A stretch of DNA of 64,000 bases from Bermanella sp040371755 (GTDB lineage: Bacteria; Pseudomonadota; Gammaproteobacteria; Pseudomonadales; Oceanobacteraceae), in assembly GCF_040371755.1 (NCBI RefSeq), contig NZ_BAABWE010000005.1, forward strand, positions 170,028-234,027. Direction: 5' to 3'. Position numbers and translations under genes: made by a program. Below, in pieces: positions 26,757 to 35,191 of the stretch. The notes under the pieces are model-generated. The model did no database searches. It had not been told where the DNA came from and saw only the letters and a list, made by a program, of their open reading frames with translations. How positions within the stretch are numbered: the stretch's first letter is position 1; each line of letters begins with the position of its first letter.

Positions 26757-26865
26757 TACTTTGCAGAAGGTTTAGATGATGGAATAGGGCTTATGATTGA
26801 AATACCAGTTTTAAGCTTATCTGCATGACGTTGCCAAGCTCGATAGGTTAAACTAGCTCTAATCT

Positions 26866-26893
26866 AAACCCCAGATGAAAATCTGGGTTTTTT
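26866..26893 (+). terminator. Terminator after the TatD-family gene
   Basis: Stem AAACC(C)CAGAT-GAAA-ATCTGGGTTT with a stable GAAA loop, one bulged C, and a T-run after it, about 110 bases past the stop. Confidence 0.85.
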
Positions 26894-26921
26894 GTATGTG
26901 AGAGTATTAAAGTGAAGCTAA

Positions 26922-28001
26922 ATGGCGAATAAATTTGTTGCGCTTGTTGTCATTATAAGTGTATGGATCTGCGTGCCAATCTCGGCAGTCAGTAGCGTAC
27001 TGCCTTCTAATTTTGCTCAGCTGCCAGATGACGTGCAGGCTTTGTTACTTGAATACGCCTTCTTTAACGATCAAGTTAACCAACATTGGGGAGAGCAAGC
27101 CAGTTTTGCTAGCCAAAAGGCATATGTTAAGTACTTAGATGATTATTTAAGCCGAGCAACAGTCGATTTCGAAAAAGGGCAGTTAGTAGTAGAAACGTTA
27201 GCCACTAGTGAGCCGAAAAAACAATTAAGTAATGCCATTGTCACCGCCTTATTAACGCCAGATGATCCTGCTGCGGTGGAGTTATTTTCTGCGCGCAAGG
27301 TTTCAGCTTCTGGTAAACCGTTTTTGCTTGGGCAAGTCTTAGATCAATCGGGTAAATCCATTGCATATGAATGGCGAGCCAAACAATTTGCCCAGTATTT
27401 ATTAAATAACCAGCTGAATGTTAAACAGACTTCTAATGGAGTGCGTTACTGGGTCAATATTCCCATGGTCAGTAATCATACTGAAGTGGCGGCAAAAGGG
27501 GTGAAAGCTTGGGTTAGCGAAGCAAGTAACCGATTTAATTTACCTGAATCTCTTATTCTAGCGATCATCGAAACTGAAAGCGGGTTTAATCCATTTGCTG
27601 TCAGTCATGCAAATGCTTATGGATTAATGCAAATTATCCCCTCCACTGCTGGTGCGGATGTGTTTCAAAAGGTACTTAAAAAAACCGGAAAGCCCAGCCG
27701 AGATTATTTATTTAATGCAAAAAATAATATAACTGTTGGCAGTGCGTATTTGAAGATTTTACGAGACCGTTATTTATCTAAAATTAAACACCCAACGAGC
27801 CAGTTGTATTGCATTATTAGCGCTTACAATAGTGGCGCTGGCAATGTGTTCAAAACCTTTCATAGTAGCCGAAAACAAGCGATTCAGCGTATTAATAGTT
27901 TATCGCCTGCGGATGTTTTATGGCGTTTACGTAAGCACCAGCCAAGCCACGAAGCCAGACGCTATGTGGAAAAAGTATTGGCCTTCCAAAAAAAGTATTA
28001 A
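26922..28001 (+). CDS. Lytic murein transglycosylase, MltC-like
   Basis: A 359-aa exported enzyme that cleaves peptidoglycan glycan strands to 1,6-anhydromuramyl products. An N-terminal domain like that of MltC (about 35-190) precedes the SLT domain with catalytic Glu in ILAIIETESGFNPFAVS, then AYGLMQIIPSTAG, ISAYNSGAGNVFK and the ending SHEARRYVEKVLAFQKKY. The signal peptide (about 1-25) lacks a normal lipobox: the only cysteine is in VWIC, unlike the lipoprotein MltC of E. coli, so the protein may be periplasmic. The next gene follows 2 bases after the stop. Confidence 0.9.
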   Translation: MANKFVALVVIISVWICVPISAVSSVLPSNFAQLPDDVQALLLEYAFFNDQVNQHWGEQASFASQKAYVKYLDDYLSRATVDFEKGQLVVETLATSEPKKQLSNAIVTALLTPDDPAAVELFSARKVSASGKPFLLGQVLDQSGKSIAYEWRAKQFAQYLLNNQLNVKQTSNGVRYWVNIPMVSNHTEVAAKGVKAWVSEASNRFNLPESLILAIIETESGFNPFAVSHANAYGLMQIIPSTAGADVFQKVLKKTGKPSRDYLFNAKNNITVGSAYLKILRDRYLSKIKHPTSQLYCIISAYNSGAGNVFKTFHSSRKQAIQRINSLSPADVLWRLRKHQPSHEARRYVEKVLAFQKKY

Positions 28002-28003
28002 GC

Positions 28004-28645
28004 ATGAATGAATTTGACCGATTAAACCAACAAGTGGCTGAGTTGTTTCAATCCCAGTTAGCATCCATATCGGTTGAAGATATAGCGCTTACACTTTGGT
28101 TGATGGAGGTTCCCCAGTCACAAGATTTTAGTCCAGCCCAAGTGGAGGCAATTTGGAGCAACATGCCATACTGGGCCTTTGTATGGTCAAGTGGTCGTGC
28201 ATTGGCTAAATATCTATTGTCGAATCCTCAATTAGTTGAAGGCAAAGTAATCGCCGATTTTGGTGCAGGCAGTGGAGTGGTAGCATTGGCCGCTTTAAAA
28301 GCAGGGGCTAAACGAGCCATAGCTGTGGATATTGACCCCGCCGCTTTGCAAGCCTGTACAGCTAATGCTGCTTTAAACAAATTGAACCTTGAAGTAGCCA
28401 CGAGCCTAGATGAACTTTCAGGTGTGGATATCATTTTAGTGGGGGATGTACTGTACGACCCTAGAAATCACGGACTAGCACAAACCTTATTTAATCAAGA
28501 GCTTGGTGTGATTTGGGCTGAAAGCCGTGCTCAAACCAAACTCAGTGAATATGGCCCTGTAGCCAGTATTGATGGGGAAACCCTGCCTAATATAGGTGGA
28601 TTTGACGAGCATAAAACCATTCATATTTATCATCACCGCTTATAA
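28004..28645 (+). CDS. Class I methyltransferase of the ETFB-lysine/PrmA-like type
   Basis: A 213-aa protein with YWAFVWSSGRALAKYL before the SAM motif VIADFGAGSGVVALAALKAGAKRAI, then VDIDPAALQACTANAALN and the post-motif VGDVLYDP. This layout is seen in protein-lysine methyltransferases related to ETFB-KMT/METTL20 and in nicotinamide-methyltransferase-like proteins. The substrate cannot be read from sequence. It follows the transglycosylase by 2 bases, probably in the same transcript. Confidence 0.82.
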   Translation: MNEFDRLNQQVAELFQSQLASISVEDIALTLWLMEVPQSQDFSPAQVEAIWSNMPYWAFVWSSGRALAKYLLSNPQLVEGKVIADFGAGSGVVALAALKAGAKRAIAVDIDPAALQACTANAALNKLNLEVATSLDELSGVDIILVGDVLYDPRNHGLAQTLFNQELGVIWAESRAQTKLSEYGPVASIDGETLPNIGGFDEHKTIHIYHHRL

Positions 28646-28716
28646 GATCAGTTTAATCTAACGGTGCTTGCTGAAATAGTGTCTATACTAGATGTACACG
28701 GATTGAGGTGAGAATT

Positions 28717-29172
28717 ATGCACTATAAGACAGTGAAAGATGTGGTCGATCACAGTCGACGCCTTCATCAACAAATTAGTCAATTGTATGCGGATATGAGC
28801 CAACAACACACTCAAGAACGAGTAAAAATGTTGCTGGATTATTTGCAGCGCCATGAAAAGCACCTCGAAGAGATGCTGTGTGATTTTGAGCAAGACAAAA
28901 GCCAAAAGGTGCTAGACAGTTGGTTTCAGTATGTGCCCGATCAAGACCTTACGGATGTGTTGTCCGGCATTGCAATAAATGATCAAATGAGTGTTGATGA
29001 AGTGGTTGCTATGGCGCTAAAGTTAGATGATTACTTCATCGAGCTGTATGAAAACATGGTAGAAAGCTCTCATTCCTCAGATGCGAAATCGGTTTTTCAA
29101 AATTTATTAGATATTGAGAAGCAAGAAAAAATTAAAACAGCTCGAACGGCTTTGTCGGTACAAGATATGTGA
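28717..29172 (+). CDS. Ferritin-like helical protein of unknown function
   Basis: A 151-aa all-helical acidic protein. The spacing of E, H and D residues (HSRRLHQQISQLYADMSQ; LQRHEKHLEEMLCDFE; DDYFIELYENMVE) resembles DUF2383-type or rubrerythrin-like four-helix bundles, which may bind metal, but I cannot assign it firmly. GAGGTGAG lies just before the ATG at 28717, so that start is chosen over the GTG at 28708. It appears to be a single-gene unit. Confidence 0.75.
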   Translation: MHYKTVKDVVDHSRRLHQQISQLYADMSQQHTQERVKMLLDYLQRHEKHLEEMLCDFEQDKSQKVLDSWFQYVPDQDLTDVLSGIAINDQMSVDEVVAMALKLDDYFIELYENMVESSHSSDAKSVFQNLLDIEKQEKIKTARTALSVQDM

Positions 29173-29656
29173 TGTATGGCAGATACTTACATAGTGTTGT
29201 GGTAGACGGTTAAATCAGCTGTTAATAATTTAATACCATTAATTGTAACGTGGCATTTCATTACTGCTCACTTTGCTCTGTATTCATATAACGAATATTC
29301 GTTGTAAGGTATGAGCCGGTACAAGATTGTTGGCGCCTTTTATATTACTTAAAGGTGTCAATCTCCCTTGGCCTGAGCGCAACTAAAACTGGCTGTAATC
29401 CCACCTTTGTTTTTGCTTAAACCAATCTAATTCCCCCACCAAATTTGCTTACCAGTAAGGTATCTTCAATAGAATCGATTGCCATTCGGTTGTGGTTAAA
29501 AATTTATTGAGTGTCATAGGGTTTGTAGTATTGTGAGGTGATAAAAGGCTAGGGGTTTGATCGTGAAACCTTTCGTTAAATATGATTGTGTCAAAAAAGC
29601 GGTCATTTCACCTAATCGATGATTCAGACGATAAGTATCAAGGGTAAGGTCATACA
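29173..29656. other. Intergenic stretch with a 14-base palindrome
   Basis: About 480 bases without a supported gene. A perfect palindrome AACGAATATTCGTT lies at 29290-29303, a possible regulator site. A minus-strand frame at 29514-29696 has no family features. The last part must hold the merR promoter and the AAGG ribosome site. Confidence 0.5.
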
Positions 29657-30028
29657 ATGTATATTGGTAAATTTTCTGAACTAACTGGAACCACACCTAA
29701 GACAATTAGATTTTATGAATCCATTGGATTAATACCCGAACCAGTGAGAAAGGGAAAATATAGGATTTATGATCATACATACATAGAAACAGTTAAGCAG
29801 ATTAAAAGAGCACAAGACTTGGGGTTTAAGCTTTCAGAATTAAAGGCACTGATGGAAGGAGTGAATATAAAGCGGGGGCTACCTGCATCGGTCATAATTG
29901 ATGCAATCAGGGTAAAGCGTGATCAGCTAAAAATAGAGCTTAATAAACTGAATTTAATGGATAACCAGCTATTACAGTTACAAAATGAATTAAAAACTAC
30001 CATTTGTAATGTTGACTCTGCCCTATAG
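29657..30028 (+). CDS. MerR-family transcriptional regulator
   Basis: A 123-aa regulator with the winged HTH at about 1-70 (IGKFSELTGTTPKTIRFYESIGLIPEP, then GKYRIYDHTYIETVKQIKRAQDLGFKLSELKALM) and a dimer coiled coil at about 85-115. Only one cysteine (near residue 118) is present, so it lacks the metal- or cluster-binding cysteines of MerR, CueR or SoxR; the signal is unknown. Its stop codon lies inside a 14-base palindrome placed between a -35 and a -10 box, so it likely activates the membrane protein gene that follows. Confidence 0.92.
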   Translation: MYIGKFSELTGTTPKTIRFYESIGLIPEPVRKGKYRIYDHTYIETVKQIKRAQDLGFKLSELKALMEGVNIKRGLPASVIIDAIRVKRDQLKIELNKLNLMDNQLLQLQNELKTTICNVDSAL

Positions 30029-30043
30029 GGCAAAGCTTATACT
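30012..30043 (+). promoter_or_regulatory. MerR-type promoter with palindrome in a 20-base spacer
   Basis: TTGACT (30012-30017) and TATACT (30038-30043) are 20 bases apart, longer than the normal 17 and typical of MerR-activated promoters. The perfect palindrome TGCCCTATAGGGCA (30019-30032) lies in the spacer. The site overlaps the last codons and stop of the merR gene and points to the membrane protein gene at 30084. Confidence 0.75.
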
Positions 30044-30083
30044 CTTTTTTCAAACTTAATTGTGAGTTAATAAAGAGGGTATA

Positions 30084-30521
30084 ATGAATAAATCGGCTTA
30101 TAAAAAAATAGTTAGAGCCAGCGCCATTTATGATGTGTTAACGACATTTGGATTTGCGTTTCCTGTATTAGTGTCGTTGAATATATATATGCTATCGAGC
30201 ATTCATACGCAATTTTCATTTTCTGGTTCTTTTCCTGAGTTTTTACCTTTTCATCTATTTTTTCTTAATTTAATGGGAAGCGTTATTCTTGTATGGTCGG
30301 CTCTTAGAATTGCTAACCCAGAGCCCATTTTTGGTCTATATGATAGTATTGCTCGGTTTCTCTTTTCGTTTAACATGTTCTTTTATCTTTTAGCTTATGA
30401 CATAACGGGCATATTGTGGCTATTTTTTGTGCCTGAAATAACTTGGGGTGTAGTGCAATTTTTTGGATACTTTTATTCTCAAGGAAAATCACCTAAGACG
30501 TTACTTAATAGCAAAGACTAA
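30084..30521 (+). CDS. Four-helix membrane protein, probable MerR target
   Basis: A 145-aa inner-membrane protein with about four hydrophobic segments (near 17-37, 52-74, 85-108 and 112-133), not recognised as a named family. AAAGAGGG precedes the ATG. The MerR-style promoter 40 bases upstream makes it the likely target of the neighbouring regulator, so it may handle the compound that the regulator senses. Function is unknown. Confidence 0.75.
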   Translation: MNKSAYKKIVRASAIYDVLTTFGFAFPVLVSLNIYMLSSIHTQFSFSGSFPEFLPFHLFFLNLMGSVILVWSALRIANPEPIFGLYDSIARFLFSFNMFFYLLAYDITGILWLFFVPEITWGVVQFFGYFYSQGKSPKTLLNSKD

Positions 30522-30952
30522 CCGTTGATTTTGAAGGGAGTAATTCACTCCCAAGCTATTCTCTAGTGTATTAAAATACGTCTTTCATACGGAATCGATT
30601 TAACAAGGTTTATAAAGTGGTATTTTGTTGAGTTTGGAAGTCACAAGGGTGACACTAAGTAATAAACCCCAATGTGATATGTGGGTTATGTTATATTTTT
30701 GTGCACGGATTCTATAAATAAGCACTGCGTCATATGTCATATTTATACACCCACTTAATAGTCCAAAGGGATTGTGGTTGTTTTAGTGATATATGGCGCT
30801 TTTTACCGACTATCCATATTGGTATTTAGGCTGTTACTTTATACAGTTAATATCGGTTTATCGGAGGTGCTTATCTACGTTATGTATATTAATCCTCGCC
30901 TTTACGAAGACATGTATTTACAGTCGATAAACCCCACTTTAGGAGATGTAGT
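30522..30952. other. Intergenic stretch, no gene supported
   Basis: About 430 bases. A small hairpin GGGAGT-AATTC-ACTCCC lies some 15 bases after the membrane protein stop but has no T-run. A hydrophobic 60-codon frame at 30774-30956 lacks a clear ribosome site. The AT-rich sequence probably holds the promoter of the next gene, whose TTG start is preceded by AGGAG. Confidence 0.5.
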
Positions 30953-31834
30953 TTGAAATCAGCAGCTGTGTATTTAATGATTGGGATTATCCGATTAGTG
31001 TCGCTTTTACCCCTTGGTGGTGCTCATGGTGTCGGTTGGTTAATCGGCATAATGTTATGGTATAGCCGCAGTGGCTCTGCCAAGGTGGTTATGAAAAACC
31101 TTGAGCTTTGCTTTCCTGAAAAAACCTTACAAGAACGTCAAAAGCTTGCTAAAAGTAGCTTGATCGCATTGGGTAAAACCTATGGAGAGATGGGGGTTGC
31201 TTGGATGTGGCCTATCCCTAAGGTAAATAAATTAATTACCCAAGTTGAAGGCATGGAGTATTTGCAAAAAGCGCTTGATGATCAAAACGGTATTATTCTG
31301 ATTGCGCCTCATTTGGGTAATTGGGAGTTATTAAATCACTTTTTCCGTCAACATCTATTTATGACGGTTATGTATAAAGCGCCAAAAATCCCAGCCTTGG
31401 ATAAATTTATATTTAAAACTCGAAAACGAGTGGATGTGGGGCTAGTGCCAGCGGATAAAGGTGGTGTGATTAAATTATTTAAGTTATTAAAAAACAAAGG
31501 GGTTATTGCTGTTTTGCCTGATCAAGAGCCCAGCCTAAAAAGCGGCGTGTTTGCCCCGTTTTTTGGCCAGCAAGCATTAACCGGAAAACTTATCGGCGAC
31601 TTAGCTAGAAAAACACCGGCGTATTTATTGTGTTGTTACGCTAAGCGATTAGATGATGGTAATTACGGCGTGGTGCTTAAGCCTGCAAATGATGAGATTC
31701 GTAATAAAGATTTATTAGTTTCGGCTACGGCGCTTAATCAAAGCATAGAAGAATGTATTCAAGACTGCCCTGAGCAATATCAATGGGTATATAAGCGTTT
31801 TCGCAGGCAACCCGATGGCACAAAGTTGTACTGA
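30953..31834 (+). CDS. Lipid A lauroyl/myristoyl-type acyltransferase (HtrB/LpxL family)
   Basis: A 293-aa membrane-anchored acyltransferase. Family features are the N-terminal hydrophobic anchor, NLELCFPEKTLQER, the catalytic HLGNWE motif (about residue 121-126), PDQEPSLKSGVFAPFFGQ and the C-terminal YQWVYKRFRRQPDG. Members add a secondary acyl chain to lipid A or related lipids. The TTG start has AGGAG about 8 bases upstream. Which LpxL/LpxM paralogue it is cannot be decided here. Confidence 0.88.
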   Translation: MKSAAVYLMIGIIRLVSLLPLGGAHGVGWLIGIMLWYSRSGSAKVVMKNLELCFPEKTLQERQKLAKSSLIALGKTYGEMGVAWMWPIPKVNKLITQVEGMEYLQKALDDQNGIILIAPHLGNWELLNHFFRQHLFMTVMYKAPKIPALDKFIFKTRKRVDVGLVPADKGGVIKLFKLLKNKGVIAVLPDQEPSLKSGVFAPFFGQQALTGKLIGDLARKTPAYLLCCYAKRLDDGNYGVVLKPANDEIRNKDLLVSATALNQSIEECIQDCPEQYQWVYKRFRRQPDGTKLY

Positions 31835-31893
31835 TAGCGCTCAACCCTTATGGGTGCTTGAAGTTAAATATTTGAAAAATTTAAAGAAATAAT

Positions 31894-32271
31894 ATGCATC
31901 ATCAAGGAAGTTGTCACTGCGGAGCAATTAGGTTTGAAGTAGACGCTCCATAGGTAATAAAGGCCGATTATTGTAATTGCTCTATTTGCAAAAAATCTGG
32001 GTACCTGCATTTAATCGTGCCTTTAAGCAAGTTTAAGCTGCACAGTGGAAGTGAGTTTTTATCGACCTATACATTTAACACGGGTGTGGCTAAGCACACG
32101 TTTTGTAACATTTGCGGGGTTAAACCGTTTTACACGCCACGCTCGAATCCAGATGGCATAGATGTGAATGTTCACTGTTTAGATACTGATGGGTTGGTAG
32201 TCAACATCACTGAATTTGATGGGCAAAACTGGGAGCACAATGCTCATAAAATTGCGCATAAAAGCAAATAG
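31894..32271 (+). pseudogene. GFA-family (CENP-V/GFA) protein with in-frame TAG
   Basis: The family binds zinc with cysteine clusters and includes glutathione-dependent formaldehyde-activating-type enzymes. The 125-codon frame starts GSCHCGAIRFEV and has CNCSICKKSGYLH, then TFCNICGVKPFYTPRSNPDG and the family ending, so all zinc cysteines are there. Codon 20 (31951-31953) is TAG where most relatives have a charged residue; the rest is open. Translation from a later start would lose the first CHC cluster. It is either a recent single-base inactivation or a base-call error. Confidence 0.85.
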
Positions 32272-32284
32272 CTACAGCAATACG

Positions 32285-32656
32285 CTACAGACCCATATAT
32301 TGGGCAATTAAAAACGAATCCCCTTTGCCTTCTTCTTTACCAAAATAACTCACAGGTTCACGTTTATTGTTTTCCATGGTACCGACCTCACAATCAATGT
32401 CGTACTGTTTGGCTAAATCGTTAAACAAGTTAACTGGAAATTTAAGGTGTATGCTTTTTTTAGCACCTTGACTGATACCAAGTAGCCAATCTTCACAGTA
32501 TTCACTGTCGCATTCATTGATTAAACTGACGCCTTTGTCGGCATGGGTTTCTGCATAGGTTTGCAAGGCTGATTGTAGGGCGGGTAGGTTGGTTTTAAGT
32601 TGGGCTTCTTGTGCGTCTTCTAGGCGGTCGCAGGCAACAAGTAGATATATTTGCAT
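32285..32656 (-). CDS. Hypothetical protein
   Basis: A 123-aa soluble acidic protein, not recognised. It begins MQIYLLVACDRLEDAQ and has a central CDSEYCEDWLLG with two cysteines, and a C-terminal YFGKEEGKGDSFLIAQYMGL. No signal peptide or membrane segment. Ends 14 bases from the gfa-like stop, in convergent orientation; 45 bases separate its start from the YkgJ-like gene downstream of it on the map. Confidence 0.7.
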   Translation of the reverse strand: MQIYLLVACDRLEDAQEAQLKTNLPALQSALQTYAETHADKGVSLINECDSEYCEDWLLGISQGAKKSIHLKFPVNLFNDLAKQYDIDCEVGTMENNKREPVSYFGKEEGKGDSFLIAQYMGL

Positions 32657-32701
32657 GTGGCTTTCCGAATTAATTTCTGTGCTTATTTTAGCATAGGCTG
32701 G

Positions 32702-33076
32702 TTAGTTCCAACTATCACTCATGATGATTTGTAAATCCTTTTGGGCTTGTTTTGGGTTGCGAGTGTCTTTAGCTTCGATCATTTCGCAGTCGTCACGGAT
32801 CATTTCATCTAGTGTGCTGGGGTAGTAACGGCAATCGTCTGGTCGGTTATGGTATATGGCACAGGTATAGGCTGAGCTGTTTGATTGCTTTTCTAACCAT
32901 GGGCAGGCATTGAGTAACGCCTTGGTGTGTGGGTCAAACCAAATTTCGCCATTATGGGCGTATTTGGCAATTTCAGGAGCGTCATCTATCCATGTTTGCA
33001 ATTCTTGATTGCTGATTGATAGTCCACCGTTTCCGTATTTTATACAGCACTTCCCGCAGGCGTTACAGTCTTTCAT
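32702..33076 (-). CDS. YkgJ-family zinc/iron-chelating cysteine cluster protein
   Basis: A 124-aa protein with the family cluster CNACGKCCIKYGNGG at the N-terminus and further cysteines in ACPWLEK, YTCAIYHNRPDDCRYYP and DDCEM, which together are thought to chelate a metal, perhaps zinc or an Fe-S centre. Biological role is not established. It lies in tandem with the hypothetical gene at 32285 and the GGDEF gene upstream, with gaps of about 45-70 bases. Confidence 0.88.
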   Translation of the reverse strand: MKDCNACGKCCIKYGNGGLSISNQELQTWIDDAPEIAKYAHNGEIWFDPHTKALLNACPWLEKQSNSSAYTCAIYHNRPDDCRYYPSTLDEMIRDDCEMIEAKDTRNPKQAQKDLQIIMSDSWN

Positions 33077-33145
33077 GAATTATGTATATTGAGGTATGTG
33101 GGTGCAGTGTACGCAATGTCGTGATTGACTGCTTGGGTTTGTTGG

Positions 33146-34270
33146 TTAATTTGAGTATTCACGACGGTTTAATAGGAAGCATTCTTTTCCTTTAGCCTTG
33201 GCTTTTAACAGGGTTTGATCGGCCCGCTCGATGCAATCATTAATGCTGTTTTCATTCCCCGTGGTGAGGTAACCACCGATGGAGATGCTAAGTTTTGGTA
33301 GTTCTTCGTGATGTATGGTTTTAACGGATTGTACTAAAGCTTCCCCTATCATTTGACCTTCCGTTCGGGTGGTATTTTCAATGATAATCAGAAACTCTTC
33401 GCCGCCATAGCGGCTAACAAAGCCGTTTTTAGGTTTTAAAGTTTCACTCAGTGAGTAAGCAATTAACTTAAGAGCGATGTCACCCTTTTTATGACCAAAT
33501 TGATCGTTCAGTTTTTTGAAGTCATCGACGTCGGCCATCATTACAATCATATCTTGTGGGATCAGGTGGGCGTACTTTTCGATTTTGGCCATGATGGATA
33601 ACCGATTAGGCAGTTCTGTTAGTGGGTCGGTAAGGGATTGATGCTTAGACTGTTGTTCTTGGGCTTTTAGTTTTTGTGACGATATGAAATAACCTAACAG
33701 GTAGTGTTCTCTGTAAGCGACGGATAATAGCCCTAAGCAAGAAGCGATAATAAATATAATGGTGTTATTGAAAATTACAGAGATATTTGGCTCGGACAGT
33801 AATGCGGTACTGAATAGATAGCTGACCCAGCAGGCCGTTGTCATGATGACGGTTAGTAAAAAGGGGGCCTGACATAAGGTGCAGCAAAATATAATGAGTA
33901 GCACAGTGCCTTGCTGGTAAGCATATATGCCTTTATCGGCAAGTAGTACGCTGATATACACCACTACTAAGTTGTAGCTAAAAACAGAGAACGCCAGTAC
34001 TAAATAAGCATGGTTAATACTTAAGCGATGAATAAATAGCGTGGCAATGGTGCAAAATAGTACGATTGAAATGCGTATGCTGGCGATTTTAGTGAAGTCT
34101 TCTGGGAATAAATACGCATCAGGGATTAAAAAGAGCAAAGATAAGAGCAATATACCAATCGTAAATAAACGGGAGCTATTAATTTGCTGTTTACGAATTT
34201 CAGAATCAAATAATGCTTTTTGTTCCGGGGTTAGTCTGTTGTTCAATTTAGGAAGGTTAAGCCATTCCAT
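33146..34270 (-). CDS. Membrane-bound diguanylate cyclase
   Basis: A 374-aa protein that likely makes cyclic di-GMP. About six membrane helices (residues 35-185) form an uncharacterised membrane sensor, then a GGDEF domain (about 205-365) with LTDPLTELPNR, ADVDDFKKLNDQFGHKKGD and the active loop RYGGEEF (about 287-293). No RxxD inhibitory site is present before the loop (the region reads LKPKNGFVSR), so product inhibition by that route is unlikely. It is transcribed alone, away from the ABC operon. Confidence 0.93.
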   Translation of the reverse strand: MEWLNLPKLNNRLTPEQKALFDSEIRKQQINSSRLFTIGILLLSLLFLIPDAYLFPEDFTKIASIRISIVLFCTIATLFIHRLSINHAYLVLAFSVFSYNLVVVYISVLLADKGIYAYQQGTVLLIIFCCTLCQAPFLLTVIMTTACWVSYLFSTALLSEPNISVIFNNTIIFIIASCLGLLSVAYREHYLLGYFISSQKLKAQEQQSKHQSLTDPLTELPNRLSIMAKIEKYAHLIPQDMIVMMADVDDFKKLNDQFGHKKGDIALKLIAYSLSETLKPKNGFVSRYGGEEFLIIIENTTRTEGQMIGEALVQSVKTIHHEELPKLSISIGGYLTTGNENSINDCIERADQTLLKAKAKGKECFLLNRREYSN

Positions 34271-34484
34271 CTATATCACCCAATGAAACATGATTGATCA
34301 GCACCCTTATTATGCAGTAACGCTATAAGGTTTATGTACATTACATGAATGTTTAACTTTAAGGTTAGTCTGATTTTGCTGCAAAGTAAGGTAAATTAGC
34401 TTGAATTTTCCATCTAATAAGTGATCTGATATGGGCAATAACGCCTATTGTTAATGATGTTTATGTCTGCGGATTTGTATTTAT

Positions 34485-35171
34485 ATGATTAAAGTGGAAA
34501 ACCTGTGTAAGTCGCTCACATTAGGTGAGCAAACTCTAGCTATTTTGAGTGATGTCAATGTGGCTGTAAATGCGGGGGAAACGTTGGCCATTGTGGGGAA
34601 AAGTGGCTCAGGTAAATCCACATTGTTGAGCTTATTAGCAGGGTTGGACAAAGCGACAAGTGGCCATGTTTACATTAAAGGGCAAGACTTAAGTGGTATG
34701 AGTGAAGATGAGCGGGCCAGTATCCGTAAACAGCATGTGGGTTTTGTATTTCAAAATTTCCAGTTGTTACCTCATCTAAGTGCACTGGATAACGTGATGC
34801 TGCCTCTGGAGTTAAGTGGTACAAACGTAGATGCTAAAAAAACCGCTACTGACTGGTTAGAAAAAGTCGGGTTAGCTGAACGTTTAGAGCATCAACCTAA
34901 CCAACTAAGTGGTGGTGAGCAGCAACGGGTTGCCATTGCTCGCGCTTTTGCCTGTTCACCTGATATTTTATTTGCTGATGAGCCAACGGGTAACTTAGAC
35001 GAGCATACAGGCGAGATGATTGAAGACTTATTGTTTGATTTAAATACCCAGCTTAATACCACCTTGATCTTGGTTACCCATGACGAAGCTTTAGCAAAGC
35101 GCTGTCAGCGACAAGTACATTTGCAAGACGGCCAGTTGCTAGAAACGCCAGCTGTTTCTTTTTCGCAGTAA
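34485..35171 (+). CDS. ybbA: ABC transporter ATP-binding protein, YbbA-like
   Basis: A 228-aa ATPase of the LolD/MacB branch. Walker A is GKSGSGKST (about 38-46), Q-loop FVFQNFQLLPHL, signature LSGGEQQRVAIARAF (about 142-156), Walker B ILFADEPTGNLD and H-loop VTHDE. It pairs with the large permease that follows 20 bases later, as in the E. coli ybbA-ybbP operon next to tesA; here an esterase of another family lies downstream instead of tesA. Confidence 0.92.
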   Translation: MIKVENLCKSLTLGEQTLAILSDVNVAVNAGETLAIVGKSGSGKSTLLSLLAGLDKATSGHVYIKGQDLSGMSEDERASIRKQHVGFVFQNFQLLPHLSALDNVMLPLELSGTNVDAKKTATDWLEKVGLAERLEHQPNQLSGGEQQRVAIARAFACSPDILFADEPTGNLDEHTGEMIEDLLFDLNTQLNTTLILVTHDEALAKRCQRQVHLQDGQLLETPAVSFSQ

Positions 35172-35191
35172 TCTAATTCAAAGGAATTCTG

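Noticed and set aside
29514..29696. Minus-strand 60-codon frame overlapping the merR start
   Set aside because: Overlaps merR, has no features and no ribosome site.
30774..30956. 60-codon hydrophobic open frame before the acyltransferase gene
   Set aside because: No good ribosome site, overlaps the next start, and hydrophobicity follows from the AT-rich DNA.
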